Shown in pieces: positions 48,985 to 59,300 of a stretch of DNA of 64,000 nt (positions are counted from its first letter, which is position 1; every line of letters starts with the position of its first letter). Location: NCBI GenBank assembly GCA_013112555.1, contig JABFGK010000002.1, forward strand, positions 1,550,001-1,614,000. Reading direction: 5' to 3'. This DNA is from Planctomycetota bacterium (GTDB lineage: Bacteria > Planctomycetota > Phycisphaerae > Phycisphaerales > UBA5793). A model generated the notes under the pieces. The model ran no database searches and had not been told where the DNA came from. It was given only the letters and a program-made list of their open reading frames with translations. The position numbers and the translations under genes were made by a program.

Positions 48985-50937
48985 CTAGTGGTCGGTATTC
49001 TCAAAATGCAGCGGGAGTCCTTCACGCGCCAGTACGCCGCACACGGCCGAGTTGAGTGGGTTCGGCCAGACGAAACACAGCGGGTCTTCGCCCCGCTTCC
49101 ACCCGGTGCCCGGTCCTGCACCATCCACCGCATAGCGGACGGCCCCGTCACCTCGACGATACGCGTAGAGGCCGATTGCATACGAGGGACGTTCTCCTGC
49201 GTCTGCGTCGTTTGCCGGCATGGCGTAGAACAATGCCTCATTGCCTGCCCCTTCGAGTGACAATGAGAATGATTGTCCCGAGCCGTTCCCATAGACCGCG
49301 ATGTACCCATTCGTCGTGTCCTGCGGCGAGATAGCGAAAAATGCAACCCCCCTCACCTCATTAACGTCATTGCCAATGCCCCGGCGCAACGAGAAATCGC
49401 CTTCTTCCAGGACATAGACCGGGGCCGGAAGATGGGTGCGGGAGTCATCCAGCGACAGACGATACATGATCTGGTTGTAGTCGTACCGCGGCGTCTTTGT
49501 ATCCGTGGCCGAGAAGGTGGAGGTGTACGTCCCCTCGAAGTAAATGAGCCGCCCGCCGTCCTGGTCGAGAAACGGGTGGTGCTTCGGGTTGTAGAACGAA
49601 TAGTGATCATGCGTCACGACGCGTCTGGCCCACACCCACGGCCCGAGCGGTGTGTCAGCCTCGGCGTACCAGATCTCCCCGAGGAACGACGGCTCACCGA
49701 ATGTCTGCAGGATGATGGCCACCCAGCGCTGCCGATACGGATTCCAGGCAACCGACCCGCCGTGAGGCAGGACACGATCGCCGGTCTCAACATCTCGAAT
49801 GTCAAACCACCACTCATCGGGACCAATCTCCCGGTCCTGTTCAGCCCGCGCCAGGCGCAGTGTGTGCAGCCCTTCAGTATTTGCTTTCCAGTCGTACACG
49901 ATGTGGCCGTCTGCATCCCGCTGGATGTCGTGGGTCCCCTCCTTGTAGGCCGTCAAAGTCGTGTAGGAATCCTGGTCCTTGATTGCTTCGAGCGTGGCCG
50001 GGACGCGCATGAACGGGAACGGGGCACCGAAGTAGTACATCCGTTTCCCGTCGGTCATCAGGGCGATGGGATGGCCTGACGGGTGTACCTCGGAGTCCGT
50101 CGGGTAGGAGGCGATCGGCTTGAAGCGATCGGTCGCATCGTCATAGGCTGCCAGCCCACGCTCATGCATTTCACCCAGCGTCTTGACCCGTACCCAGTGA
50201 CACAGCAGCAGTTCCCTGCCGGGATGCGTTTGATCCGGCACGGTCATGAGCCCATCCAGCCAGACGGGGCCGGGGCCGTCGATCGGGATCATCGGGCGTG
50301 AAAACCCGTCGGTGCCGACGAAGTACTGCAGATTGATTCCGGCCGATGGGTCCAGCCCGCCTTTTCCCGGCAGTTCCGAGACTGCCCCGGAAGCCTCGAA
50401 GTTCCCCAGTGGGTACGCCGGCCTGCCGGTATCACCCCAGAACCACCGGATCAGGCCGTCATACACGATCGTCTGCACCGAATCCTGACCGGAGACCAGG
50501 CCGTTGATGACCGGGGCCTCGATCGGCGCATCATCACCCAGCATCAGGCTGTCTCGATATTGCCCACCCCCGGTGACTCGATAGAGCCGTTCGGCAATAT
50601 TAACTCGTTGAATGTCAAACGTCGCCGATCCGCCGGGGGTGATGTTCACCGCTTTACCGCGTATCTTGAAGCCATCTTCCGGGAACAGGTAGCCGTGACT
50701 TTCCACGGTGAAGTGAACGCGCGTGTTCATCATGCCCGGCTCATCGAACGCAATCATGCCGGCGCTGTCAGTGATGAATGTGATGTTGTTGGTGGTCGTC
50801 AGTTTGACCATCGGCACGCCGCGCTTCGTCTGAGCATCTCGGACAAGAATACGAAACGGTTTCCCTTGCTGCCCATGTGCCGATTGCGCACACACACTCA
50901 GCAGCAGCACGATTCCGAGCATCCAGATTCGTCTCAT
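48985..50937 (-). CDS. Exported protein of a planctomycete family of unknown function
   Basis: A 650-residue secreted protein. A Sec signal ends near HGQQG. The N-terminal domain (about 25-110, FRILVRDAQTKRGVPMVKLTT and so on) looks like a carboxypeptidase regulatory-like beta sandwich. The main part (about 120-560) has repeated strands with WFWGDTGRPAYPLGNFEASG, GGSVAWNPYRQRWVAII, LGEIWYAEADTPLGPWVWA and HHPFLDQDGGRLIYFEGTYT, which suggest a five-bladed beta-propeller as in GH43/GH32-like or DUF4185 proteins. I recall close relatives in many planctomycetes, all without known function. ATG 50937 follows GGAGG at four bases. It begins 44 bases after the phytase-like gene and ends 39 bases before the asparaginase-like one. 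Confidence 0.75.
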   Translation of the reverse strand: MRRIWMLGIVLLLSVCAQSAHGQQGKPFRILVRDAQTKRGVPMVKLTTTNNITFITDSAGMIAFDEPGMMNTRVHFTVESHGYLFPEDGFKIRGKAVNITPGGSATFDIQRVNIAERLYRVTGGGQYRDSLMLGDDAPIEAPVINGLVSGQDSVQTIVYDGLIRWFWGDTGRPAYPLGNFEASGAVSELPGKGGLDPSAGINLQYFVGTDGFSRPMIPIDGPGPVWLDGLMTVPDQTHPGRELLLCHWVRVKTLGEMHERGLAAYDDATDRFKPIASYPTDSEVHPSGHPIALMTDGKRMYYFGAPFPFMRVPATLEAIKDQDSYTTLTAYKEGTHDIQRDADGHIVYDWKANTEGLHTLRLARAEQDREIGPDEWWFDIRDVETGDRVLPHGGSVAWNPYRQRWVAIILQTFGEPSFLGEIWYAEADTPLGPWVWARRVVTHDHYSFYNPKHHPFLDQDGGRLIYFEGTYTSTFSATDTKTPRYDYNQIMYRLSLDDSRTHLPAPVYVLEEGDFSLRRGIGNDVNEVRGVAFFAISPQDTTNGYIAVYGNGSGQSFSLSLEGAGNEALFYAMPANDADAGERPSYAIGLYAYRRGDGAVRYAVDGAGPGTGWKRGEDPLCFVWPNPLNSAVCGVLAREGLPLHFENTDH

Positions 50938-50980
50938 GAGGCCTCCATCCAGCAGAGCCGCCACTCGGCGACCCCATTGC

Positions 50981-52315
50981 CTATGGCAGTGTGGGAGCGG
51001 TTACCGTATTCGTCTTCACCGATCTCGCACCGTTCAAACCGCGCATCACGATCGCCTGTGTTGATACGTCAATGAGCGGTGCGTTGGCCGGGATCCGCAT
51101 CTGTATCGTGACCAGCCCATCGGTATCGGCTTCGGCACTCCCAGCCACCGTCACCGGTGTCACGAGATCGAGGCGGAGTCCCCCGATCTGTGACGGCCTG
51201 GGCCCGGGGCCTACCCCGTTGGTTGAGTACAGCAGATATGCCGTTTCTCCCGGCCGAATCGGCTCGATGTGGAATGTCGTCGTCATGCCACGGACCAGAT
51301 CGTCCTGAGTCAGCCGCGGCCCGGCCCCGTACAGTCGCAGTGCATACACGGATTGAAGCAGCCCCCCGCCGTCATCTGAAACAAGCAGCACACAGAACGA
51401 GCCGTCATCCAACTGCGGCCCGAGGGTTATCCCCTCGTAGTTCTCAAATGAGAACCGCCCTTCCCACAGCAGATGCTTGTCCGCGGGCGCGTACTGCGCC
51501 CCATCAAGTGCCCCGATTGCAGAGGTGTCGGTGGCTGTTGTGAAGTCGACTTCATAGATGCGCGAACGAAACTCCGGCCGTTTCAGAAAACCGACGCCAC
51601 CGAGTTCTCGTTCGAGCACGAGGACGCGACCGTCGGGCAGCACCAGCAGATCCGATACGCCACTCCGCTCCTCATCAATAAGCGGACTGTCATTAGTAAT
51701 CGCATCCGTGCGGTACGCCCATTGCCCACCCGGCTGCAAATCCGCATCAAGCCGCTGAATACGAATCACCGTCCCCATCGTTGTGGTCGAGAGCGGGCCG
51801 TCAACCGTCAGTGCCTCCTCGTTGCAGAACCAGAGCGATCGATGCCCGTCCTGCAGTGCCAGACTCTCGATCCCGAAGTTCGCCCGAACGGAGCCAAACA
51901 CATCGGGAACCGTGACGGGCTCAAGCAATGAGCCATCGCCCACAACGTGCGCTCGAACCGCCGGCCCGACTTCGTCGCCGGCATACAGCGTGCCGATGTC
52001 ATCACTGAATGCAAGCCCCTCGACATCGACGCCGTTGGCCAGGACGTACCCGGATTGCATGTTCGTGTGGGTTACGGCCCCGGTCCGCCGATTGATCTCG
52101 ATGCTCGTCGGATACACGGTCGCGTTCGTATCCGACACGATGTGGAATAGTGCATCGTCTATCCAGGTGATCGCGCTCAACTCGCCGGCCCCGGTGCCGT
52201 CGGAACTCAGCCCGATGCGGCCGACTGCATCAATCGACAACTCCTGTGTGACGCCGGGCATGAGAAGGGCGGCCCCCCCAATGATGAGCGGCCAAAATGC
52301 ACTGGACATCAGCAT
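50981..52315 (-). CDS. Exported phytase-like esterase family protein
   Basis: A 444-residue secreted protein. A Sec signal covers about 1-24. The body is a beta-propeller of the esterase-like activity of phytase family: LSAITWIDDALFHIVSDTNA, VLANGVDVEGLAFSDDIGTLYAGDEVG, NFGIESLALQDGHRSLWFCNEEAL, SDLLVLPDGRVLVLERELG and SFENYEGITLGPQLDDGSFCVLLVSDD. These are the usual blade motifs, with VEGLAF and YEGITLGP. The last 100 residues are an extra beta domain. It starts a minus-strand run of three secreted-protein genes and is divergent from the ABC importer genes at 52465. Confidence 0.82.
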   Translation of the reverse strand: MLMSSAFWPLIIGGAALLMPGVTQELSIDAVGRIGLSSDGTGAGELSAITWIDDALFHIVSDTNATVYPTSIEINRRTGAVTHTNMQSGYVLANGVDVEGLAFSDDIGTLYAGDEVGPAVRAHVVGDGSLLEPVTVPDVFGSVRANFGIESLALQDGHRSLWFCNEEALTVDGPLSTTTMGTVIRIQRLDADLQPGGQWAYRTDAITNDSPLIDEERSGVSDLLVLPDGRVLVLERELGGVGFLKRPEFRSRIYEVDFTTATDTSAIGALDGAQYAPADKHLLWEGRFSFENYEGITLGPQLDDGSFCVLLVSDDGGGLLQSVYALRLYGAGPRLTQDDLVRGMTTTFHIEPIRPGETAYLLYSTNGVGPGPRPSQIGGLRLDLVTPVTVAGSAEADTDGLVTIQMRIPANAPLIDVSTQAIVMRGLNGARSVKTNTVTAPTLP

Positions 52316-52464
52316 GTTCAGTTGTCTCTCTTCTTCCGATCTGTGAACACAGAAAGAACTCGGAAACCTGATCCAGTGTAGCGCGTACCGCTGGTCAACG
52401 CCTGTGTTGCGGGCAAACCGGCTTGCCAGCCTGCACCCGGTCGGTGTTGTATGATCATCCTGCC

Positions 52465-54072
52465 ATGACTTCCCTCACCGAGACCGATTTGGCTCCGGCC
52501 GCGTCAACATCCTTGGTTGATGTGCGCGGCGTGAGTAAGTCATTCGGCGCTACTCGGGCGCTGATCAAAGGGAACTTCGATGTGCGACCCGGGGAGGTCC
52601 ATGTGCTGGCCGGCGAAAACGGGGCCGGCAAGAGTACGCTGATCAAGATCCTGGGCGGCGTGCATCGGCCTGATGCCGGTACGGTGTGTCGCGACGGGGC
52701 CCCGATCTCGTTCCGATCGCCGCGCGAGGCGATGGCAGCCGGCGTGTCCGTCATCCATCAGGAACTCTCGCTCATCCCGACCATGAGTGTGATGGACAAC
52801 ATCATGCTTGGCCGCGAGCACAGCGTACTCGGCTTCATGACTCGGGAATCGCAGCGTGCGTTCGTGGATGGCGCCCTGGCTCGCATCGGGCTGGCCATCG
52901 ATCCCGATCGACTCCTCGGCTCCCTTCCCGTCGGGGCCCAGCAGATGATCGAAATCTGCAAGGCCCTGTCGACCGGGTCCGGCTCCCGACTCATCATCAT
53001 GGATGAGCCGACCAGCGCGCTGACCGAACCGGAAGTCGAACGCCTGTTTACTGCGATTGCCGGCTTGAAGGCTGACGGGTGCGGCATCATCTACATCACG
53101 CACAAACTTGAAGAGGTCTACCGCATTGCCGACCGCATCACGGTCCTTCGCGACGGGCAGCACGTCATCACAGCCCCGGTTGATGCGATGCCGGCCAACG
53201 AGTTGATCCGCCACATGGTCGGTCGACCGCTGGCCGAACAGATCAAACGCCGAGCGCCGCTGCCGGGGGTGACCGTGCTGACGGCGCTGGGATTGACCGT
53301 CATTGATCGAACGGTTCACTCCGACGCCGCTGCCTCACCCGACGGCACCCGTCGCGTCCGTGTCTCTCCCATGAACCTGACCGTCCGGGCCGGCGAGATT
53401 GTCGGTCTGGCAGGCCTGCAGGGTTCCGGGGCCGGCGATGTCCTGGCTGCCGTCTTCGGGGCGCTCGATAGCCGGTATGCCGTGCACGGCTCGATGACGC
53501 TTGCCGGCCGATCCTATATCCCACAGTCGCCCGGGCGCGCGATTGCCAATGGCGTGGCCCTCCTGACCAGCGACCGCCATCGAACCGGATTCGTCCCGGC
53601 CATGAGTATCCGTGCCAATACGAGTCTCGCGGCACTGCAGACCGTCTCGCCGCTCGGCTGGCTGTTGATGGCACGTGAACGAGCACTGGCCGATGCGGTC
53701 ATCCAGACGCTCCGCGTCCGCGCGCAGGCGATGACCGTCCCGATTACCACGCTGTCGGGTGGGAATCAGCAGAAGATCGTGCTGGCCAAGTGGATGTGTA
53801 CCAGCCCGCGTTTGCTTCTGTTGGACGAGCCGACGCGCGGCGTCGATGTCGGGGCAAAGCACGAAATCTACGAACTCATGAACCAGTGGACCGAGCAGGG
53901 GATGGGCATCCTCCTCATTACCTCCGAAATGCCCGAGTTGCTCGCCATGGCCGATCGCATCGTGGTCATGCACCGCGGGCGCGTCATGGATGTGATGACG
54001 CGCAACCAGGCCGACGCCGAGCGTATCATCCATGCAGCCATGGGTGGAGAAATCAATGGCATCGCTGAGTGA
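52465..54072 (+). CDS. Sugar ABC transporter ATPase (RbsA/XylG/MglA type)
   Basis: A 535-residue protein with two fused nucleotide-binding domains, the hallmark of CUT2 monosaccharide importers. Domain 1 has Walker A GENGAGKST (50-58), PVGAQQMIEICKAL as a variant signature, and Walker B IIMDEPTSAL. Domain 2 has the degenerate Walker A GLQGSGAGD usual in this family, a full signature LSGGNQQKIVLAKW near 430 and LLLDEPTRGVDVGAK. It energises uptake by the permease encoded next, whose start overlaps its end by 17 bases. ATG 52465 follows the divergent promoter region. The substrate could be ribose, xylose, galactose or another monosaccharide. Confidence 0.92.
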   Translation: MTSLTETDLAPAASTSLVDVRGVSKSFGATRALIKGNFDVRPGEVHVLAGENGAGKSTLIKILGGVHRPDAGTVCRDGAPISFRSPREAMAAGVSVIHQELSLIPTMSVMDNIMLGREHSVLGFMTRESQRAFVDGALARIGLAIDPDRLLGSLPVGAQQMIEICKALSTGSGSRLIIMDEPTSALTEPEVERLFTAIAGLKADGCGIIYITHKLEEVYRIADRITVLRDGQHVITAPVDAMPANELIRHMVGRPLAEQIKRRAPLPGVTVLTALGLTVIDRTVHSDAAASPDGTRRVRVSPMNLTVRAGEIVGLAGLQGSGAGDVLAAVFGALDSRYAVHGSMTLAGRSYIPQSPGRAIANGVALLTSDRHRTGFVPAMSIRANTSLAALQTVSPLGWLLMARERALADAVIQTLRVRAQAMTVPITTLSGGNQQKIVLAKWMCTSPRLLLLDEPTRGVDVGAKHEIYELMNQWTEQGMGILLITSEMPELLAMADRIVVMHRGRVMDVMTRNQADAERIIHAAMGGEINGIAE

Positions 54073-55123
54073 AACGCATATCCGAGAGCGCCTGCACGAC
54101 CTGCGCGTACTGTGGCGTCGCGTCTGGGCCTACCCGGTCACGCCCGCGATCATGGCGCTCGTGCTCGTGCTGTGCATCGGCCTCACGTTCCCCGGCGAGA
54201 AGCCGATCGTGTACGGCGACGACGGCCAGGAGATGCAACTTCCGGCTGCCTTTCACAAGTGGACGACGCATCGCGATACGCTTCGACTCGTTTCGGTCTA
54301 CGGCATACTGGCCTGTGGCATGACCGTCGTCATCATCACGGCCGGGATCGACTTGTCCGTCGGCAGTGTGCTCGGCCTGACGGCTGTCTGCTTCCCGCTG
54401 TTGCTGATGTACTTCCACTGGCCTCCGGTGCTGGCCGTCTGCGGCACGCTGGCCATCGGGACCGTGTGCGGCCTCGTCTCGGGAGGGATCACCGCGGTCT
54501 TTCGCATCCAACCGTTTATCGTGACGCTCGCCATGATGGTTTTTGCGCGCGGGTTGGCCAAAGCCGTCACCGGCGGCAAGAAGGCTCCTCTGTATATCCA
54601 GTCGGAAGACGGCACCATCCACTACCCGCCGGTGGTCCAGGCAATCCGAACCCGCTGGTTCGATGACAATCTCGCCGTGGTCACCGTCGTCTTTCTCATC
54701 TCGGCTCTGATCACCTGGATTCTACTGTCGCGGCTCCGTTGGGGACGCTACCTCTACGCCATCGGCGGGAACGAGCAGGCAGCCCGACTCTCCGGAGTCC
54801 CGGTGGCTGCCTCGAAGATACTGGCCTACGCGCTTGCCGGACTCTTCTCAGCAGTGGCCGGCATCTGCCAGGCAGCCCAGGAAACCAACGGCGACCCGGA
54901 AGCCGGGGCGACCTACGAACTGACGGCCATTGCCATCGTCGTCATCGGCGGGACAAATCTGATGGGTGGGTCCGGCGGCATCGGTCTGACCGTCCTCGGT
55001 GCATTGACCATCGGCTACATTCAGAAAATACTCAGTATCAACCAGGTCCCCGAAGCATGGCGCCTTATGCTGACAGGAATAATCATCGTGGCTGCCGTTC
55101 TCGTACAACGCCGTCGGGCATGA
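54056..55123 (+). CDS. Sugar ABC transporter permease (RbsC type)
   Basis: A 355-residue integral membrane protein with 8-10 hydrophobic segments. The family signatures GIDLSVGSVLGLTA, IQPFIVTLAMMVFARGLAKAV, AIGGNEQAARLSGVPVA and GGTNLMGGSGGIGLTVLGALTIGYI are all present. The first periplasmic loop is long (FPGEKPIVYGDDGQEMQLPA). ATG 54056 is set by GGTGGAGA just upstream and overlaps the ATPase gene by 17 bases, so the two are translated together. The binding protein follows 60 bases downstream. Confidence 0.93.
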   Translation: MASLSETHIRERLHDLRVLWRRVWAYPVTPAIMALVLVLCIGLTFPGEKPIVYGDDGQEMQLPAAFHKWTTHRDTLRLVSVYGILACGMTVVIITAGIDLSVGSVLGLTAVCFPLLLMYFHWPPVLAVCGTLAIGTVCGLVSGGITAVFRIQPFIVTLAMMVFARGLAKAVTGGKKAPLYIQSEDGTIHYPPVVQAIRTRWFDDNLAVVTVVFLISALITWILLSRLRWGRYLYAIGGNEQAARLSGVPVAASKILAYALAGLFSAVAGICQAAQETNGDPEAGATYELTAIAIVVIGGTNLMGGSGGIGLTVLGALTIGYIQKILSINQVPEAWRLMLTGIIIVAAVLVQRRRA

Positions 55124-55183
55124 CGGCTCGAACGAGAACCGATCTTTCTCTCCCTAGTCTCTCACTCCGAATGGAGCGCTGCT

Positions 55184-56275
55184 ATGACGTCTGATGCATG
55201 CACATTGTCACGCTTGCGAACACACCTCCTTATCCTGGGACTCTTCAGTGCCTTCGTGTTGCTGCCCGCCTGCAAGGAATCGAGCGAGCAGCCGCCGGCG
55301 GATACCACTGCCCATGGCGAATCGCAATCGGAGCAATCAGCCACTTCACAGCCGGCCGATGAGACTGCCTCATCACAGGACGAGTGGTTCCAGGCTCCCG
55401 CGAACAAGAAGCCTGAAGGGGTGCCCTATCGCATTGGCATGAGCCAATGTAACCTCGGTGAGCCGTGGCGTGTCCAGATGAACGAGGATCTACGAAACGC
55501 TGCTGCCCAATTTTCAAACATCGATATCTCATTCAAAGATGCCCAGAACGACCCCATCATCCAGCAGGCGCACGTGGAGGAGTACATCAGTTCTGCCATC
55601 GACCTGCTCATCATCAGCCCGAAGGAGACAGCCCCGCTGACCGAGCCGGTGGCCCAAGCCATGGAAGCAGGCATCCCCGTCATCGTCCTCGACCGGCGCG
55701 TCCTCGGGAACAACTACGCATGTTTCATCGGTGCTGACAATGTGCGCATTGGATATGAGGCCGGCAAGTGGATCGTCAATCGCCTGGGTGGCACGGGGAA
55801 GGTCGTCGAACTGACCGGCTTGATGACATCAACACCCGGCGCTGATCGCCAAGCCGGCTTTCGTCGCGGGATTGCCGGCTCCCAGATCGAAGTTATCTAT
55901 GAAGGTGATACCAAGTGGCTCGAAAACCTGGCGCGAGGCGAAATGGAATCGGCTCTGACCAGTTTCCCCGTGATTGATCTCGTCTATGCACACAATGATC
56001 CGGGTGCCCATGGGGCCTACATTGCCGCCGAGGCTGCCGGCCGAGCCGATGAGATTCTGTTCGTCGGCATCGACGCCTTGCCCCATGAAGGCGTGGCCTA
56101 TGTCCGCAGTGGAATCCTCGACGCCACCTTCCAATACCCCACCGGTGGGTCGGAAGCGATTGATATTGCGCTCAAGATCCTTTCCGGTGAGCGGGTCCCG
56201 AAGGAGATTACCCTCGATTCGCTGTTCTTCACGAAGGACAATGTCGATGCCGGCGGCGAACCCATCGGCGGCTGA
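55184..56275 (+). CDS. Sugar-binding lipoprotein of the ABC importer (RbsB/peripla_BP_4 type)
   Basis: A 363-residue exported binding protein. The lipobox LLPAC puts the lipidated Cys at residue 30. A Gln/Glu/Ser/Thr-rich linker of about 50 residues follows, then the two-lobed binding fold: YRIGMSQCNLGEPWRVQMNEDL, IDLLIISPKETAPLTEPVAQAMEAGIPVIVLDR, CFIGADNVRIGYEAGKWIV, KVVELTGLMTSTPGADRQAGFRRGI and VYAHNDPGAHGAYIAAEAAG. These are standard for type I periplasmic sugar-binding proteins. It is the third gene of the importer and precedes the GH116-type glycosidase gene by 84 bases. Confidence 0.92.
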   Translation: MTSDACTLSRLRTHLLILGLFSAFVLLPACKESSEQPPADTTAHGESQSEQSATSQPADETASSQDEWFQAPANKKPEGVPYRIGMSQCNLGEPWRVQMNEDLRNAAAQFSNIDISFKDAQNDPIIQQAHVEEYISSAIDLLIISPKETAPLTEPVAQAMEAGIPVIVLDRRVLGNNYACFIGADNVRIGYEAGKWIVNRLGGTGKVVELTGLMTSTPGADRQAGFRRGIAGSQIEVIYEGDTKWLENLARGEMESALTSFPVIDLVYAHNDPGAHGAYIAAEAAGRADEILFVGIDALPHEGVAYVRSGILDATFQYPTGGSEAIDIALKILSGERVPKEITLDSLFFTKDNVDAGGEPIGG

Positions 56276-56359
56276 ACACAGGGCACCTCCGGTGCGCCCC
56301 GGTGAATACACCGATGGGGGGGATGCCATGCAGGCAACAGCATGAACGCGAGATGAGCC

Positions 56360-59300
56360 ATGACCACATCAGGCAGTAACTCTGACCAGTCCTCCTCCAA
56401 TGCGCTCAACCGCCGACAGTTCCTCCAGGTGTCAGCCGCAGGCACAGTTGCCGGGCTGACGTCGGCCGCTGCCCAGGCGACATCATCCTGTGCGCCCGGC
56501 TCATCCTGTTGCAGCCCACAGGATCCGTCCGTTCGCCACTTCGTCCCTGCTGACAAGACACTGTCCAGCGACTGGATACACACACTCATTCGTCGCGGCG
56601 AGCCGTCGGTCTACAGTGGCAGCCAACTCAGTACGATCGGCATGCCGGTCGGGGGCATCGCAGCCGGCCAGTTGTATTTGCGCGGCGATGGCTCCCTCGG
56701 GTGCTGGCAGATTTTCAATCGCCATGTGAACACCGGATACGGCCGGGATAACTACCAGTACCGCACGCCCGACAGCCCGGTCCGGCAGGGCTTTGCCATA
56801 CGAATCGGCCCCGAGCACGGCGACAGCGCCTGGCGGCCGCTCAACCGAGCCGGCTATCGTCCCGGCAACGAGATTACATTCCAGGGCCGCTACCCGGTCG
56901 GGACCGTCTCATATCAGCGCGATGGCGAGCCGGTTCATGTCACCATGCGTGCCTACTCGCCGTTCATCCCGCTTGATACGGATGCGAGTACCCTCCCGGC
57001 CACGGTTTTCGAAATCACGGTTGCCAATGATACTGACAGGTTCGTCGAGATCGCTCTGATCGGGTGGCTGGAAAACGCCGTCCTGCTCGACAACGGCCAG
57101 TACCTTGAAGCGAATCTGTACAGCAACAGCACCCGCCTTGGCGGGACAGACCTCGCACCGGCCATGATGCTCCATTCAGCCGGTCCGTTGCCGGACGGGG
57201 CAAATCGACAACAGCGCGATCCGATCATCTTTGCCGACTTCGAAGGCGAGAACTATGGCCAGTGGATCACCACCGGCTCCGCATTCGGAGACAAACCTGC
57301 TGCCGGGGCGCTCCCGAATCAGCAGGCCGTCACCGGCTTTGAAGGGGAGGGGCTGGTCAACTCATTCCTCAATGGGGATCGCCCGACCGGCACACTGTCC
57401 TCGCCCACCTTTACGATCAAACGGCGGTATATTAATTTCCTCATCGGCGGCGGCGATCATCCGACGGACACCTGCATTAATCTGATTGTCGACGGCCGAA
57501 TCGTCGAAACCGAAACCGGGCAGAATAGCGAGCAACTTCAGTGGCGCTCGTGGAACGTTGAGCACCTGGAGGGCCGTGAGGCAGCCATCGTCATCGTCGA
57601 TCGACATTCCGGTGGGTGGGGGCATGTTAATATTGATCAGGTGGAATTTGCCGATACGCCGAAACGCGGCCCCGGTGGGCCGGTCAATCGGCTTCCCGAC
57701 TTCGGCACGATGGCACTGGCCAGCCTCGATTCCGGGACGACCGCCTACATCCGTGACCCGAAGGCAGCCCTGTTTTCCGATACACTCGGGCGCGCCTCCG
57801 GGATCGAATGCCGCTGCGGGCGCGAGCGCCCACTCGGGTATGTCGAAACGCCGACCGTCGCACTCGACACCCGGGAGCAGCGCACCTTCCGCTTTGTGCT
57901 GGCCTGGCACTTCCCGAACAGGCCGGAAGTCGGCAATGAGTATGCTACTCGTTATGCCGATGCTGCCGCAGTCGTGAGACACATTGATGAGCACTTTGAT
58001 CGGCTCAGCAGCGAAACGCATCGCTGGGTTGACACCTATTACGAACAGAGCACACTCCCGCACTGGCTGCTCGAACGGCTGCACTGGCCCGTCTCCAATC
58101 TCGCGACCGGCACCTGCCTCCGCCATGCTGACGGCCGTTTCTGGGCCTGGGAGGGCGTCGGGTGTTGCTCCGGCACATGTACCCACGTCTGGAACTATGA
58201 GCATGCCTGTGCTCGTCTGTTCCCGGAACTCGAACGATCCGTTCGCATCGGGCAGGACCTCGGCGTCGCACTGCATGAGGACGGCCTCGTCGGCTTCCGC
58301 GGCCTGACCAATGGTTGGTATGCAGCCGACGGCCAGGCCGGCACGATCCTCAAGTGCTACCGCGAGCACCTGATGTCACCCGACGATGGGTTCCTCATGC
58401 AGAACTGGCCGGCGATTAAGAAAGCCCTTGAGTATTCGATGACGCAGGATGAGAACGACGACGGCCTCATCGAGAACAGCCAACATAATACCTATGACAT
58501 CAACTTCGAAGGCCCGAACACGATGGTCGGCTCGCTGTATCTGGCCGCAGTCCGGGCCGGGGAGGAGATGGCACGTTGCATGGCCGATACCGAGTTTGCC
58601 GAGCGGGCACATCGCGTCTTCGAATCCGGCAAGCGTTTGAGTTCTCAACGCCTGTTCAACGGTGAGTATTATATTCAACTCGTCGATCTCGAAGCCCACC
58701 CGCGATACCAGTACGGGGACGGGTGTCTCTCCGACCAACTCTTCGGGCAGGGCTGGGCGCATCAACTCGGCCTCGGGTACGTCTACCCGACCGAGCAGGT
58801 GCGCATCGCGCTGAACTCGGTCTGGAAGTATAACTGGGCGCCGGACATCGGCCCGCAGAACGAGGCCCATACGCCCGAGCGTTGGTTTGCAGCACCCGGT
58901 GAGCCCGGGCTGTTTACCTGCACCTGGCCGCGCAGCGCGTTTCTCGAACAGGGCGTGCGGTACAAGAATGAAGTCTGGACCGGGATCGAATACCAGGTGG
59001 CCGGCCACATGATCTGGGAGGATATGCTCACCGAGGGCCTGTCCATCATCCGCGGCGTACATGTCCGCTATCAGCCGGAGAAGCACAATCCATATAATGA
59101 AGTCGAGTGCGGCGACCACTATGCCCGCGCGCTCGCTTCGTGGGGATGCTACCTTGCGTTATGCGGGTACGAGTACGACGGGCCGGCCGGCAAACTCGCT
59201 TTCGACCCGCGCCTCAGTGAGAACGGCCGGTTCCGTGCTGCCTTCACCACGGCACAGGGCTGGGGTACGTTTGAACAGGACACCCGATCCACACCGCGTA

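Noticed and set aside
57362..58369. Minus-strand frame of 335 codons opposite the GH116 gene
   Set aside because: Antisense shadow; the plus-strand frame carries family motifs throughout this stretch.
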